From: DAIOEK01 sp964648485
Lineage (GTDB): Bacteria > Chloroflexota > Anaerolineae > Anaerolineales > Anaerolineaceae
DNA: 21,760 nucleotides
Assembly (NCBI GenBank): GCA_964648485.1
Contig: CAZYOF010000032.1
Span: 1 to 21,760, forward strand
Direction: 5' to 3'
The translations under genes and the position numbers were made by a program. This document shows positions 7,331 to 15,338 of this stretch, in pieces. The notes under the pieces were generated by a model that was not told the origin of the DNA, searched no databases, and saw only the letters and a list, made by a program, of their open reading frames with translations. The number at the start of each line of letters is the position of its first letter. Position 1 is the stretch's first letter.

Positions 7331-8188
7331 CTAATCTTCGTAATCGGCAGGAATAATGGACGGTTCCTGGCAATGCATATGAGTTAAGCCCCAACGGAGA
7401 CGTTGGCTGTATTCTGCATATTTAGTTTGAGGAAAATTGAAATGTTTGAGTATATCGTGGATCGATTTTTCAACCATGTCGGGCGGAACTCGGTTATCGG
7501 GATATTGATTGGTAATGTTTGATAGTCTTTCTAAAATCTTTATCTGTGCACGAACATCTTCAACAGTGACCAACCCTCCCCGCCCGCTGATAATGAAATA
7601 ATCCCGATAACGTTTGGTTAATAATTCCTTTAGATTCGTAATCCAAATGGAAAGATCAGCATGACTTAAGAATGGTGGCTGTTCTCTAACTACGGCATCT
7701 CCCAGAAATATCACCTTCTCGTCAGGAATATCCACCCATATCGCACCTTCATTTGGACCGGGACGGTATTCCAAATTGATCGGAAAACTGCCCCAGTGTA
7801 TTTGCATTTTTTCATTGAATGATATTTCGGGCGGATTCCAACGGATGGGACCTATGGATGGTATCATCTCCCAGGCGGAGCCGGTTTCAGAGTTTTGTGA
7901 TTTATAAGTTGTTGGTCTATTGCGGAAGGTCTGGGTGAGCAAGTCATGTCCAACGACGGTGCATTCCATTCCGCGTGTGCCCATCGTTCTGTCTGGATGT
8001 GCATCCAAATTAATGAGTAAACGTTCAATTCCACCACTAATGTTTAATAGGGAAGCTCGCCATGACCGAATATCTTCTGGGCGGATAGGACTATCAATAA
8101 GTATTAAACCATGAGGAGCATTGATCGCTCCTACTGTAACACCGTGATAATTTGAATCAATAAAAATGTGAGGGGTAATTTCCTGCAT
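7331..8188 (-). CDS. Metallo-beta-lactamase-fold protein with a degenerate metal site
   Basis: This 285-residue protein follows the MBL fold: N-terminal strands ending LILIDSP, a motif 2 region, a KVIFLGDAVV strand and a C-terminal helical part. Most metal ligands are replaced. Where HxHxDH is expected it has D62-A-H64-P-D66-R67; the motif 3 loop G-H-T-P-G reads G-P-N-E-G (144-148); and the late GHG reads S-G-R-G-G with Arg203. His64, Asp66 and Asp164 remain. Hydrolysis with a normal binuclear centre is therefore unlikely; it may be a binding protein, bind one metal or act on an unusual substrate. It ends in TAG with the asparaginase gene 4 bases downstream, and has its own predicted promoter and a GGAG ribosome site. 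Confidence 0.7.
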   Translation of the reverse strand: MQEITPHIFIDSNYHGVTVGAINAPHGLILIDSPIRPEDIRSWRASLLNISGGIERLLINLDAHPDRTMGTRGMECTVVGHDLLTQTFRNRPTTYKSQNSETGSAWEMIPSIGPIRWNPPEISFNEKMQIHWGSFPINLEYRPGPNEGAIWVDIPDEKVIFLGDAVVREQPPFLSHADLSIWITNLKELLTKRYRDYFIISGRGGLVTVEDVRAQIKILERLSNITNQYPDNRVPPDMVEKSIHDILKHFNFPQTKYAEYSQRLRWGLTHMHCQEPSIIPADYED

Positions 8189-8206
8189 AAGACTCCATTC
8201 ATTTGC

Positions 8207-8215
8207 ATTGTATCA
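8207..8215 (-). promoter_or_regulatory. Internal extended -10 promoter for the MBL-ansA-nth genes
   Basis: The minus strand reads TGATACAAT, an extended -10, in the 44-base gap between the histidine kinase stop and the MBL start at 8188. The expected transcription start is about 12 bases before the ATG, leaving a GGAG ribosome site in the short leader. It could uncouple the last three genes of the run from the first three. Confidence 0.4.
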
Positions 8216-8232
8216 TCCACGAGATGACTGTG

Positions 8233-10287
8233 CTATGTTTTTGGGGGTAATGTGAAATTGAAAGTACTTCCTTCTCCCAAGGTGCTTTCGACCCAAATTT
8301 TTCCCCCATGGCCAGTAACTGCAAGGCGGCAGAAAGTTAATCCTAAACCCATGCCTTTGGTCGAATTTGTCACTTTTAATCTGGAAAATTTCTCAAAAAT
8401 CGCTTCTTTTTCTTCCGCAGGAATACCCGGACCATTATCCTTTACCCAGAACAGGGTCATCCCAATATCTGTAGATACCCCAATCTCAATCTTTGCATCT
8501 TGAGGTGAAAATTTACTCGCATTTTCGAGAAGATTGACCAGGACTCTTCGGATCATATCTGAGTCTACCCAGATGTTTGGAATACCAGTTTGGATGTTCT
8601 CTGTAAGGGTTTGATTTTTTGCATCAAGGGCAGGTTGAATGATATCCACAACTTCTTTTACGAGAGAAACCGGATCTACATCTTTTCTGTTGACAATAGA
8701 TTGGCCAGCCTCCAGGCGATATACGTCTAATAGAGAATTTAGCAGCCGTTGAATACGGTCGGACGAACGCATAGCTATATTGAGAAGACTGACGGTTGTT
8801 TCATCACGGTCGGGTGGAGTCAGAGAACTCAGGATGTCTAAGCTGGCAGTGACATTTGCTAAAGGCGAACGAAGATCATGGTAAACCATTGCAATCAAAT
8901 CATTTCTCAAAGCATCTAAGTCAATACGTTCAGTGATATCCCGCAACAGCCATTGGATACTCTTTTCTCCGCTGTAATTAACCTGTCTCGCTGTTACCTC
9001 TGCTGGTATCTTCTTGTTGTTTGCTGCTTGCATCTCAGTGTCATAAGTAACTGAAATATTTGGTTCAATCTTCTTGAAATTCTTCCCGAGTTTTTGCTCG
9101 TTCAATGTAATGATTTCATCAATATTTAAAGTTGGTATTTCATTTTTCTTCAATGCTAGGATGGTTGATGCCTGACGATTTGCTTCAAGAATTTTTCCGT
9201 TAAAGTCTGTAATTAATATTGGATCGATATGATCATCAAAAAGCTCAGCGTAACGCTCTTGTGATGCCTGTAATTGTTCAAAGTTTTGTGCATTCCGTAT
9301 CGCAGTACCGGCGACGCTGCAGATCGCATTGAGAATGGTTAATGTATCCGGGTCAAACTCGCCGTTTTTAGGATTCATAGCCAATAGGACCCCAATAATT
9401 TGCTCATTTGCTCTAACCGGGGCGGCTGCCAGACTATAAACGGAGTATCCCGGATATTGATCGATTTCCTTGAGATCTGCCAGACCATTTATTACAGATT
9501 TTCCTGTAGCAGCTACGGTTCCCGCAACACCTTTACCCACTGTAAGGCGAACCTGTTCAATAAATTGGGAATTTTCTCCCCACGCAGTACGAAATTCTAT
9601 TTCCTTACCGTCATTTACTATAAATCCCAACGCCGCGACTTCCACTTCCAGTGCTTGGGTGGTTTGTTCCATTAATAACTTAAGTACTTCTTCCAACTGG
9701 AGAGATGAGTTTAATGCCACTGCATTATCAATCAAGGCAGACATTATGCGCGAACGTTGTTTGCTGTTGCCATATAAACGCGCGTTCATTGTGGCAGTCC
9801 CGGCAATATCAGCAATTGACTGAAGCAGATTCAATTGCTCAATGGAAAAGAAATCCACCTGTGGATGGACTACAGTGAGCACGCCAACTAATTTTCGATG
9901 AGCGAGTAAAGGTACACACAATGCGCTTTTTGCACCGCTTCGACTGGTTTCATCATCTGGGCGTCGCACCCAGCGTTGGTCTTGACGGGTGTCATTTACC
10001 ATCACAGCTTTATGATGCCGTACGACCCATCCAGCCATTCCTTTTTCAAGCGTTTCCCGCAATTGTTGAACGGTATGGGTATAGATTTTCTCTCCATACA
10101 TAATTGCAGCATCAATGGGCTTATTCTGTTCATTTAAAACAACAATACTTGCCCGTTCTGCGCCAACATGATATACAGCTAACGCCAGTATTTTTTTGAG
10201 TAATGGGCGTAGTTCAATTTCGTTTGCCAGTTCTCGACTGACATTGTAAAGTAGTTCCAGAGATGATCGAGTGATATCTTTTGACAT
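8233..10287 (-). CDS. Soluble GAF-GAF-PAS sensor histidine kinase
   Basis: A 684-residue cytosolic histidine kinase with no membrane segment. Domain order is GAF (about 20-170), second GAF (about 195-340), PAS (about 345-455), HisKA, then HATPase_c (about 570-682). The phosphoacceptor is His470 in MVYHDLRSPL. ATP-site boxes are NLLENASKF (N box), KDNGPGIP (617-623, G1), IFEKFSRL (F box) and GMGLGL (G2). The GAF domains should bind a small ligand or chromophore; I see no canonical bilin Cys that would make it a phytochrome. No response regulator is adjacent on this strand, so its partner is unknown. It starts 12 bases after the threonine synthase gene, preceded by a GGTGG. It ends in TAG after LPPKT. 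Confidence 0.88.
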   Translation of the reverse strand: MSKDITRSSLELLYNVSRELANEIELRPLLKKILALAVYHVGAERASIVVLNEQNKPIDAAIMYGEKIYTHTVQQLRETLEKGMAGWVVRHHKAVMVNDTRQDQRWVRRPDDETSRSGAKSALCVPLLAHRKLVGVLTVVHPQVDFFSIEQLNLLQSIADIAGTATMNARLYGNSKQRSRIMSALIDNAVALNSSLQLEEVLKLLMEQTTQALEVEVAALGFIVNDGKEIEFRTAWGENSQFIEQVRLTVGKGVAGTVAATGKSVINGLADLKEIDQYPGYSVYSLAAAPVRANEQIIGVLLAMNPKNGEFDPDTLTILNAICSVAGTAIRNAQNFEQLQASQERYAELFDDHIDPILITDFNGKILEANRQASTILALKKNEIPTLNIDEIITLNEQKLGKNFKKIEPNISVTYDTEMQAANNKKIPAEVTARQVNYSGEKSIQWLLRDITERIDLDALRNDLIAMVYHDLRSPLANVTASLDILSSLTPPDRDETTVSLLNIAMRSSDRIQRLLNSLLDVYRLEAGQSIVNRKDVDPVSLVKEVVDIIQPALDAKNQTLTENIQTGIPNIWVDSDMIRRVLVNLLENASKFSPQDAKIEIGVSTDIGMTLFWVKDNGPGIPAEEKEAIFEKFSRLKVTNSTKGMGLGLTFCRLAVTGHGGKIWVESTLGEGSTFNFTLPPKT

Positions 10288-10299
10288 ACACCCACCAAA

Positions 10300-11457
10300 T
10301 TAAATATACTTCAAACCACTCGCAGTATTAAATACAACAACCTTATGACTGTGTTTAATCATACCCTTTTTTAACAATTTAGCAAAACCTGCAAGGGATG
10401 CAGCTCCCTCTGGTGATGCAAGTATCCCTTCTCTTTGATTTAATTCTTTCTGATGCTCAATAATTTCCTGTTCACTGACATCGATCGCTAATCCTTGACT
10501 TTCCCTCAGTACTCTTAGGATTGTTCGTCCCGCAAACATCGAAGGGACATTCAATCCTGTGGCGATTGTGGCCGGAGAGTGCCAATCATCTACCTGCTCT
10601 TTGTTTTCGCGGAATGCTTTAACCAGTGGGCTGCATCCGGATGACTGTACAGCAACGAATCGGGGCAGAGGATCCATAATCCAGCCCATATCTTTCAATT
10701 CAATAAATGCCTTATACATCCCAATAATGCCTGTTCCGCCGCCAGTAGGGTATATGATCCATTCTGGAAGCCGCCAATCAAAATACTCTGTTATTTCGAA
10801 TCCCAAAGTTTTCTTCCCTTCCACCCGGTAAGGTTCACGGAATGTTGCCAGATTAAACCAGTTATTCTTCTCACAATCGATCTGGCATACTTTCCCTGCT
10901 TGTTGAATAGTCCCATCTACCAGATGCAGGTGTGCTCCGAAATCAATGACTTCGCTGCGGTTAGCCTGAGGAGATTGCTTAGGCATATAAATATGCGCTT
11001 CTATTCCAGCCCTTGCTGCATATGCAGCAAGGGCTCCGCCAGCATTACCAGCCGTTGGCAGCCCGACCGTACGGATACCCAACTCGAGGATTTTTGAAAC
11101 AGCAACACATAAGCCTCGAGCCTTGAATGATGAACTTAAATTCCTTGCTTCATCTTTGAGAAATATCTGGTCTGTTCCCAGTTGGTAACCAATATTTTTT
11201 AAGTGAACCATGGGAGTATCGCCCTCGCCCAGGGTTTGTTGATTTGCTTGATTAATGACGGGTAATAACTCTTCCCATCTCCAAATTCCACGTGGACGTA
11301 AAGATATTGATTTTGGAGTGATCGCTTGAGACATATGACAAAGACCATAACTGGCAAATAATGGAGCATTGCAATCAGGACAGATCGTATTGGAATCTTT
11401 TGCAGAAAAAATCCTATTACAATCCCAGCATTCCAGATGGGTTATGTAGCTTGTCAT
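10300..11457 (-). CDS. thrC: Threonine synthase-like PLP enzyme with N-terminal zinc ribbon
   Basis: This 385-residue fold-type II PLP enzyme would convert O-phosphohomoserine to threonine. An N-terminal ribbon has Cys10-x2-Cys13 and Cys26-x2-Cys29. The Schiff-base lysine is Lys112 in SSSFKARG, preceded by LGEGDTPMVHL. The region GLPTAGNAGGALAAYAARAG contacts substrate and PTGGGTGIIG is the phosphate-binding loop. Length and motifs match the archaeal/Chloroflexota-type ThrC; another beta-family PLP lyase cannot be excluded, since no other threonine genes lie nearby. It starts 15 bases after the acetyltransferase gene, with GGAG in the gap, so the two are likely cotranscribed. Confidence 0.85.
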   Translation of the reverse strand: MTSYITHLECWDCNRIFSAKDSNTICPDCNAPLFASYGLCHMSQAITPKSISLRPRGIWRWEELLPVINQANQQTLGEGDTPMVHLKNIGYQLGTDQIFLKDEARNLSSSFKARGLCVAVSKILELGIRTVGLPTAGNAGGALAAYAARAGIEAHIYMPKQSPQANRSEVIDFGAHLHLVDGTIQQAGKVCQIDCEKNNWFNLATFREPYRVEGKKTLGFEITEYFDWRLPEWIIYPTGGGTGIIGMYKAFIELKDMGWIMDPLPRFVAVQSSGCSPLVKAFRENKEQVDDWHSPATIATGLNVPSMFAGRTILRVLRESQGLAIDVSEQEIIEHQKELNQREGILASPEGAASLAGFAKLLKKGMIKHSHKVVVFNTASGLKYI

Positions 11458-11472
11458 CCCAGGTCTCCATTT

Positions 11473-12303
11473 CTAATCATTTGTCTTTCCCTGTGCCCTC
11501 TGTCTCGGAAGCATTCTGATAGTATTGCACCTCAAACAATCTGCACGATCACAAAGCAGGGCTGTTGGATCAGATTCAATCACTGCCCTTACAATATCTG
11601 TTAGGAATCCAGCAGAAAATGCATACAGAAATGCGTTTCCGATTTTTGTGGAATGCGTTATTCCCTCAACAAAGGGAACAATTTTCTGAAACCCATCGGA
11701 ACAGCCAGGAAATCCAGGACATTCAATGACACCTTGTTCCGTTAATGCCCATCGGATAAACCCATATCTGCCAGCCTGTTGTTCGCCATAATGAATGGAT
11801 GTATTAACTGTGTGATCTGTGCCAATAAGAAGTACCCAACCTCCCTGATCACAAAAGATATGTAATGGTTTTAGGGGTTTTTGGATGTTTTGTGATTCAA
11901 TGATTGTATCTGTGTTGATTCCACAGAAAGAAAGTATGGGGTGATTGGATCGACGCGTATTAGGCATTTTTCGAAAAACCTCAGCCAGAACACCGATTAT
12001 GCGATCAACCGGGAGATCATCATGGTACATCTCTACCATTGCATTATTTACTTTGCCCTGCCCATACACTAATGCATTATCTTCAGGCCCGGAGTCAGGA
12101 ATAATCATGGTTTTATAGGTAAAGGCGGGGAATAAGATTTTGTCAGATAGGCAAAATAAAGCGCCGAGAAGAGTTTCGGCGCCCCCGTGGATTTCACCTA
12201 GAGATGTCATACTGGCATGCACCATGATTGGTGCAGCTTGAGGAATATTCAGCTCCTTCAGCCTTACTGTAAGATCACGATAAGTAAGCAGGCATTCCTC
12301 CAA
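11473..12303 (-). CDS. AAC(3)-family N-acetyltransferase-like protein
   Basis: This 276-residue protein belongs to the antibiotic_NAT (AAC(3)/YokD-like) fold, whose members use acetyl-CoA to acetylate amines. Signatures are MVHASMTSLG (27-36), RRSNHPILSFCG (117-128) and LLIGTDHTVNTSIH (158-171) with His164, Asn167 and His171. A C-terminal Cys cluster, LLCDRADCLRC (251, 256, 259), may bind metal and is shared with YokD-like members as I recall. Nothing shows aminoglycoside specificity, and chromosomal members often have other substrates. The frame starts at TTG 12303; the GGAGG lies just inside it, so an in-frame CTG 12 bases downstream is a possible alternative. It is the first gene of the minus-strand run. 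Confidence 0.75.
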   Translation of the reverse strand: MEECLLTYRDLTVRLKELNIPQAAPIMVHASMTSLGEIHGGAETLLGALFCLSDKILFPAFTYKTMIIPDSGPEDNALVYGQGKVNNAMVEMYHDDLPVDRIIGVLAEVFRKMPNTRRSNHPILSFCGINTDTIIESQNIQKPLKPLHIFCDQGGWVLLIGTDHTVNTSIHYGEQQAGRYGFIRWALTEQGVIECPGFPGCSDGFQKIVPFVEGITHSTKIGNAFLYAFSAGFLTDIVRAVIESDPTALLCDRADCLRCNTIRMLPRQRAQGKTND

Positions 12304-12336
12304 TGGGCGGAATAATCTTTCTTATTTCTCATTTTT

Positions 12337-12342
12337 ATTATA
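12337..12342 (-). promoter_or_regulatory. -10 box for the minus-strand six-gene run
   Basis: The minus strand reads TATAAT here, with a predicted start around 12330 and a leader of roughly 25 bases before TTG 12303. No convincing -35 hexamer is seen at 16-18 bases. It faces away from the response-regulator promoter in the same ~180-bp intergenic region. Confidence 0.4.
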
Positions 12343-12433
12343 GCGAAGAAGGTCATAAATACATCTTTTGTAATTATTAACGGTTTCTTACACTTCAACC
12401 AATAAAAATAATCCAGGACATTGTTACACCTGC

Positions 12434-12462
12434 TTGACGGAGGTTTTTATTAACATTATGAT
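12434..12462 (+). promoter_or_regulatory. Sigma-70-type promoter of the two-component pair
   Basis: TTGACG (12434-12439), a 17-base spacer, then TATGAT (12457-12462): each hexamer differs from consensus at one position and the spacing is optimal. Transcription should start near 12469, giving a leader of about 15 bases. Confidence 0.7.
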
Positions 12463-12474
12463 TAATTGAACCAT

Positions 12475-12479
12475 GGAGG
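12475..12479 (+). promoter_or_regulatory. Ribosome binding site fixing the response-regulator start
   Basis: GGAGG lies 5 bases before ATG 12485. A longer start at ATG 12473 would place this site inside the coding region, so 12485 is the better start. Confidence 0.75.
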
Positions 12480-12484
12480 GAGTA

Positions 12485-13162
12485 ATGAAAGAAAAAATCC
12501 TTTTAATTGAAGATGATGAAGGTATTCTGCGTTTTTTACGTAGAGGGTTATCCTATGAAGGTTATCAGGTAGAGACCGCTGTGGATGGTCAGGAGGGATT
12601 AACCAAATCCCGTGAATGGCACCCAGATCTGGTGGTTCTCGATTGGATGCTACCTGGAATGGATGGCTTAGAGGTGTGCCGCCGCCTTCGAGCTACCGGT
12701 CCGCTGCCGATATTAATGCTAACTGCAAAAGACATGATTCAAGATCGTGTTCAGGGGCTGGATGCTGGAGCCGATGATTACATGGTGAAACCTTTTGAGT
12801 TGGACGAATTGCTGGCGAGGATCAGAGCTTTGTTGCGAAGAACCCAACCTGAAAGAATTCCGGTTTTAGTTTTTTCTGATCTTACTCTCGATACCTCGTC
12901 AAGGCAGGCGCTACGTGGGGGCAGGGAAATTCAACTTACTGCCAAGGAATATGATTTACTTGAATTATTTATGCGCCATCCTCGCCAGGTTTTAACTCGA
13001 GAAATGATTTTCGACCGGGTTTGGGGGTATGATTTTGGCGGGGAATCAAATGTATTGGATGTGTATATCCGCTACCTGAGACAGAAGCTGGTAGTTGGTG
13101 AAGAAGCTCAATTGATTCATACCGTACGTGGAGTTGGTTACGTTCTTCGTGAAATGCCCTGA
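12485..13162 (+). CDS. OmpR/PhoB-family response regulator
   Basis: This 225-residue DNA-binding response regulator has a receiver domain (about 3-115) with acidic pocket Glu9/Asp10/Asp11, phosphoacceptor Asp53 (LVVLDWMLPG), Thr80 and Lys102 (VKPFE). The winged-helix trans_reg_C domain (about 130-224) carries LTAKEYDLLELFMRHP, SNVLDVYIRYLRQKL and HTVRGVGYVLR. It is expected to be phosphorylated by the kinase encoded immediately downstream, whose ATG overlaps its TGA by one base. The stimulus and regulon are unknown. A strong promoter sits directly in front. Confidence 0.93.
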   Translation: MKEKILLIEDDEGILRFLRRGLSYEGYQVETAVDGQEGLTKSREWHPDLVVLDWMLPGMDGLEVCRRLRATGPLPILMLTAKDMIQDRVQGLDAGADDYMVKPFELDELLARIRALLRRTQPERIPVLVFSDLTLDTSSRQALRGGREIQLTAKEYDLLELFMRHPRQVLTREMIFDRVWGYDFGGESNVLDVYIRYLRQKLVVGEEAQLIHTVRGVGYVLREMP

Positions 13163-14559
13163 TGTCTCTTAGGACCAGACTGACAGTCTTATATGCTTTT
13201 GTTGCCGGGGCGATCCTGCTTTTTTTTGGGGTCGCCATATACGGTTTGGTTAATGTTCTCCTGGTTGACCAGATGGACCTGGCGCTTGACCAAACGGCAA
13301 AGCAAATTATTACCAGTACAAAGGTGAATTCGGTTGGCGATCTGGAGGTTATAGAACTTCCATCATTAGATGTTACCTCAACGATATTTGTGCAGGTGTG
13401 GGATGAGAATATGACCCTTAAGGTAACCTCTCCCAACATCAGCCGCCTTAAGAGTCCCTTAGATTCAACAGGTCTTAGAGCAATAAAACCAGCTTTCCGG
13501 GATAGCCAGGTCAATAATGCCTCTTTACGCGTGCTTAGCGTTCCGCTTGAGGTGGCTGGAAAAAGGGTAGGGATACTCCAGGTAAGTCAGAATCGGTACT
13601 TTATTGATCTTACTTTGCGTAGTCTGCTTTTGGTCTTGGGAGGAGCTGCAGTTCTATTTATGTCAATTGCTGCTATTGCTGGTTGGCTTCTCACCGGGCA
13701 GGTGCTGGCTCCTCTGGAAAAAGTTACTGAGGCAGCTTTGAGCATAACAAACGCAGATGACCTATCCCGTCGTTTACCCAATCCGGATCACACCCGGAAT
13801 GAGATAGGCATCCTCATTGATTCATTCAATCAGACCTTGAACCGCCTGGAACAGTTATTCTCTACACAGAAAAGATTTATTGCTGATGTGAGTCATGAAT
13901 TGCGTACTCCCCTTACTGTAATTAAGGGAAATGTCGGTTTGCTTCGCAAGATGAAAAAGCCAGACGAAGAATCCCTGCAATCCATAGAAGATGAAGTAGA
14001 TCGATTAACCCGAATGGTGGGTGATCTACTGCTGCTGGCTCAGGCCGAATCAGGCAAGCTGCCGCTGAATTTTGGTAAAGTCGAGCTTGACAGCCTATTG
14101 TTGGAAGTATTCCAGCAGGTTAAGCTGATTGGCGGAGAGAAAGTGCATCTGCATATTAAACATATTGAACCGGCGATCATCACAGCAGATAAGGATCGTC
14201 TGAAACAAGTGTATTTGAACCTGTTGGCAAACGCTGTAAAATACACTCCCGCAGGTGGAGATGTGGAAGTATCCATGTGGATCGAGAATGGAAAAGCTTT
14301 TTCATCCATTCAAGATACAGGACCGGGAATTCCCAAGGAAGACTTACCCCACATATTTGAACGGTTTTATCGTGGCGATAAAGCTCGTACCCGCTCAATC
14401 GAAGGGAGTAGTTTTGGGCTTGGTTTGTCTATTGCCTATTGGATTGTGAAAAACCATGGTGGCACAATTGAAGTTCAGTCTGTCGAAGGCGAAGGTTCGC
14501 TTTTTCTGATTAGTATTCCTACTGAGCAGCCTAATAGAAAAATCGAATTGGGTACTTGA
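13162..14559 (+). CDS. Membrane sensor histidine kinase (HAMP-HisKA-HATPase)
   Basis: A 465-residue transmembrane kinase. Membrane segments are at about 9-31 and 153-175 and enclose an extracytoplasmic sensor of about 120 residues. A HAMP linker follows (about 176-230), then HisKA with His245 in ADVSHELRTPLTVIKG, and HATPase_c with NLLANAVKY (N box), QDTGPGIP (G1), IFERFYRGD (F box) and GLGLSIAY (G2). It partners the upstream OmpR-type regulator, with a 1-base overlap of TGA and ATG that indicates translational coupling. The overall architecture is that of BaeS/CpxA-like kinases. Its last codons overlap the predicted -35 box of the GntR operon. Confidence 0.92.
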   Translation: MSLRTRLTVLYAFVAGAILLFFGVAIYGLVNVLLVDQMDLALDQTAKQIITSTKVNSVGDLEVIELPSLDVTSTIFVQVWDENMTLKVTSPNISRLKSPLDSTGLRAIKPAFRDSQVNNASLRVLSVPLEVAGKRVGILQVSQNRYFIDLTLRSLLLVLGGAAVLFMSIAAIAGWLLTGQVLAPLEKVTEAALSITNADDLSRRLPNPDHTRNEIGILIDSFNQTLNRLEQLFSTQKRFIADVSHELRTPLTVIKGNVGLLRKMKKPDEESLQSIEDEVDRLTRMVGDLLLLAQAESGKLPLNFGKVELDSLLLEVFQQVKLIGGEKVHLHIKHIEPAIITADKDRLKQVYLNLLANAVKYTPAGGDVEVSMWIENGKAFSSIQDTGPGIPKEDLPHIFERFYRGDKARTRSIEGSSFGLGLSIAYWIVKNHGGTIEVQSVEGEGSLFLISIPTEQPNRKIELGT

Positions 14560-14583
14560 ATTATTGATTTTATTTGATATGAT
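14556..14583 (+). promoter_or_regulatory. Promoter of the glycyl radical operon
   Basis: TTGAAT (14556-14561), a 16-base spacer, then TATGAT (14578-14583). The -35 box overlaps the stop of the upstream kinase gene. The expected start near 14590 falls inside the left arm of the palindrome at 14583-14619, which fits repression by blocking polymerase. Confidence 0.55.
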
Positions 14584-14619
14584 ATTTATAGCTGGTGGTA
14601 TTACCACCAGCTATAAATA
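14583..14619 (+). promoter_or_regulatory. 37-bp perfect palindrome, probable GntR operator
   Basis: Two 18-base arms (14583-14600 and 14602-14619) are perfect inverted repeats around a single T. The centre, TGGTATTACCA at 14596-14606, matches the TGGT-N3-ACCA operator form of the FadR/PdhR group of GntR regulators. It ends one base before the regulator's own ATG, implying autoregulation of the whole operon. In RNA the GC-rich part could also form a hairpin just ahead of the start codon; there is no T-run, so it is not an intrinsic terminator. Confidence 0.75.
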
Positions 14620-14620
14620 A

Positions 14621-15337
14621 ATGAGAAAAACATCTCCTAAATCCCTGTCACTTAAATCAGTTTGCACCTCAAAAATTGAGGCGATGATTTTATCCGGCGA
14701 AATCAAGATCGGAGAACGATTACCTCCTGAAAGGGACCTGGCAGCTCGCCTCGGTGTGAGCAGACCTGTGGTTCATGAAGTTCTTCTCGATCTGACAATA
14801 AAAGGATTAGTGGAAATTTCTCCGCGTCATGGAGTAAGAGTAATTGACTTTATTTCTACCGGTTCATTAGCACTGCTGGACAGTCTGATTGCTTACCGGG
14901 GAGGAGAATGGGATACTTCGCTTCGTGGGCAATTATTTGCTTTCAGACGTTTGATAGAAAAAGAGACCGCCAGCCTTGCTGCATCCAACCGAACGGATGC
15001 TCAGATGCAGCTTATAAAAAATCTGGTTGAGCAGGAAAAAAATGTAGACTGTTCAGATCCGATACTTTTAACAGAAATAGATTACCAGTTTCATCTTTTT
15101 ATAGCACAGGCATCAGGTAATCTGGTTTACCCATTCCTTCTCAATTCGTTTAAATCTGCATATACCAGCTATACCCGAGCATTCTTTTCGGATAATATCT
15201 GTTCCCCTGTTATTCAACAGGTTTTTGTTTTTCATGAGCAGTTGAGTGTGGCTATATCTGAAAGAAATTTCTTGAAAGCTGGTGAAATTATGCTTGCGAT
15301 GCTAAAGCACGGTGAAGAAAGTTGGAAAGGAGCATAG
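14621..15337 (+). CDS. FadR-family GntR transcriptional regulator (FCD domain)
   Basis: This 238-residue repressor-type regulator has an N-terminal winged helix (about 10-76) with LPPERDLAARLGVSRPVVHE as the recognition helix-turn-helix, and an FCD ligand domain (about 100-232). The FCD metal/ligand residues are visible as D154-x3-H158 (EIDYQFHLFIAQASGN), His205 (VFHEQL) and His230 (LKHGEE). Such regulators bind carboxylic-acid effectors, often the substrate of the neighbouring pathway. ATG 14621 lies right behind a perfect palindrome and has no clear Shine-Dalgarno. Its TAG is 1 base before the glycyl radical enzyme ATG, so it is the first gene of the operon. Confidence 0.9.
   Translation: MRKTSPKSLSLKSVCTSKIEAMILSGEIKIGERLPPERDLAARLGVSRPVVHEVLLDLTIKGLVEISPRHGVRVIDFISTGSLALLDSLIAYRGGEWDTSLRGQLFAFRRLIEKETASLAASNRTDAQMQLIKNLVEQEKNVDCSDPILLTEIDYQFHLFIAQASGNLVYPFLLNSFKSAYTSYTRAFFSDNICSPVIQQVFVFHEQLSVAISERNFLKAGEIMLAMLKHGEESWKGA
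15326..15332 (+). promoter_or_regulatory. Ribosome binding site fixing the glycyl radical enzyme start
   Basis: AAAGGAG lies inside the 3' end of the regulator gene, 6 bases before ATG 15339. It makes that ATG preferable to the in-frame GTG at 15312. Confidence 0.8.
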
Positions 15338-15338
15338 A

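Noticed and set aside
12388..12429. Two TTACAC repeats upstream of the response regulator as binding sites
   Set aside because: They are 36 bases apart with no shared flanks, unlike the ~11-bp-spaced direct repeats of OmpR-type sites; likely chance in AT-rich DNA.
12969..13514. Antisense frame across the response regulator/kinase junction
   Set aside because: It lies opposite well-conserved coding sequence on the other strand and has no recognisable motif or ribosome site.
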